Shown here piece by piece: positions 14,729-15,456 of a stretch of 15,456 nucleotides of DNA (positions are counted from its first letter, which is position 1; each line of letters begins with the position of its first letter). Below the pieces are notes generated by a model. It was not told the origin of the DNA. It searched no databases and worked only from the letters and a program-made list of their open reading frames with translations. This DNA comes from Legionella_A sp049239925 (GTDB lineage: Bacteria; Pseudomonadota; Gammaproteobacteria; Legionellales; Legionellaceae). The DNA is taken from contig JBMLTO010000073.1 in the NCBI GenBank assembly GCA_049239925.1, positions 1 through 15,456 of the forward strand, given 5' to 3'. A program made the position numbers and the translations under genes.

Positions 14729-15266
14729 GGGTATCCACAGAATTAGATAGCTTAGGAGACTTAACTATCGCTCTTAACATGTAAAATGTAACGTCTCGGC
14801 TCCTTGTAATCTCATGCTTTTGTTGATCAGTAACGATTGCCGATAAAACATGAGTACCCCGATCAACCTTATGCAATAAATAAGTTGTAGTCATACTGGG
14901 ATCCGCTACTGCTTTTTCGTCAAGAAATAATTGAAGCTTATGAGTTGGACTCAGTTGTGGTTGAATATCCAATAATACCACAAGGTCACCGAGATTATTG
15001 CGAACGCTCTCTTGCTGTCGTGGTTGCAAAATAGTCACAACATAGTGAGGAACGTTTACTGCTGCAGGTGTCGATATTAAATTTTTATCGGCAGTAATAA
15101 TCTTGCTTACATGTTTGTCTATCGGTGGTAAAACAATCATCTTAGCATTGTCGTGAGGGTTATCTGTGTAATGAACAACCCCACTATCATCGACCCATTG
15201 ATAAATGGCCGCAACTGCAGAGGATAAAAGCAGAAAACAACTTGAACATATCACTACTAGCTTCAC
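14724..15266 (-). CDS. periplasmic DUF4124-domain protein
   Basis: A 180-aa protein of unknown function. Residues 1-20 form a signal peptide (KLVVICSSCFLLLSSAVAA), followed directly by the DUF4124 motif IYQWVDDSGVVHYTDNP (21-37). The second half (about 75-170) has the alternating pattern of a small beta-sandwich, with LFLDEKAV and VDRGTHVLSAIVTDQQ resembling the Ig-like region often found after DUF4124; this is inference from the pattern. The start is GTG (15264-15266), preceded by AAGAGAG about seven bases away. It is upstream of htpG on the same strand, but htpG has its own promoter overlapping the end of this gene, so joint expression is probably minor. Confidence 0.82.
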   Translation of the reverse strand: MKLVVICSSCFLLLSSAVAAIYQWVDDSGVVHYTDNPHDNAKMIVLPPIDKHVSKIITADKNLISTPAAVNVPHYVVTILQPRQQESVRNNLGDLVVLLDIQPQLSPTHKLQLFLDEKAVADPSMTTTYLLHKVDRGTHVLSAIVTDQQKHEITRSRDVTFYMLRAIVKSPKLSNSVDTP

Positions 15267-15319
15267 TGATTTCTCTCTTAGTTATTAGATATTCTAGATT
15301 ACTATATTATTCAAAAAAT

Positions 15320-15456
15320 TTATAACCAACCATCCATCAATACTGAATTCAACATAAAATAGTATCTAAAAAAATTGAGATTTGTTGCCCATCTTTTGAG
15401 AACTGCCTTGTAAAACTGAAGACAATCGGCAAACGACTCAGTCAGAAACTCAAAAA
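15320..15456 (-). other. open minus-strand frame running off the right edge (unidentified)
   Basis: From the window edge to TAA at 15320-15322 one frame stays open for 45 codons (residues such as FLTESFADCLQFYKAVLKRWATNL are visible near the edge). It could be the end of a gene beginning outside the window or a chance frame in AT-rich DNA. I do not recognise it. Nothing else is seen between 15267 and 15456. Confidence 0.2.

Overview
The window looks like a stretch of an AT-rich gammaproteobacterial chromosome, most like the order Legionellales (Legionella/Coxiella-type intracellular bacteria). That placement is an inference. It rests on AT-rich housekeeping genes (lpxB, fis, htpG, comEC, a RoxA-type ribosomal oxygenase), a secreted eukaryote-like GDA1/CD39 nucleotidase of the Legionella kind, and a Gfo/Idh/MocA dehydrogenase joined to lpxB as in bacteria that make diamino-glucose lipid A. 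No rRNA, tRNA, CRISPR array or intact insertion sequence was seen.

Layout: 1-334 is non-coding and holds a REP-like GC-rich repeat. A long minus-strand block follows (read right to left): fatty-acid desaturase (7860-8915), a short secreted/membrane Tim44-like stub coupled to a tRNA-dihydrouridine synthase (6179-7507), a divergent CDF-type cation transporter (5161-6075), the RoxA-like JmjC oxygenase (3827-5038), ComEC (1526-3739) and the secreted NTPDase (335-1462). The 322-base gap 7538-7859 holds a decayed reading frame and a GC-rich patch that may be the scar of an insertion element. At 8916-9144 the direction switches between divergent promoters. On the plus strand come an unrecognised two-hairpin membrane protein (9145-9708), then a gap with a degraded group II intron (domain V plus a piece of reverse transcriptase) fused to a second copy of the left-end repeat, then gnnA-like/lpxB (overlapping by 14 bases), then fis. 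Fis and htpG converge on a perfect 11-bp hairpin. htpG (minus) has a good RpoH-type heat-shock promoter whose -35 box overlaps the stop codon of the next gene, a DUF4124 periplasmic protein (14724-15266). The last 190 bases hold only an open, unidentified minus-strand frame running off the edge.

Functionally most genes are independent housekeeping or envelope genes. The gnnA-like/lpxB pair acts in lipid A synthesis; htpG is a stress chaperone; comEC handles DNA uptake; the NTPDase probably acts outside the cytoplasm on nucleotides. The items most worth a second look are the group II intron fossil and its junction with the repeat, the lipid A gene pair separated from lpxA, the secreted nucleotidase, the heat-shock promoter overlapping a stop codon, and the membrane protein of unknown function.
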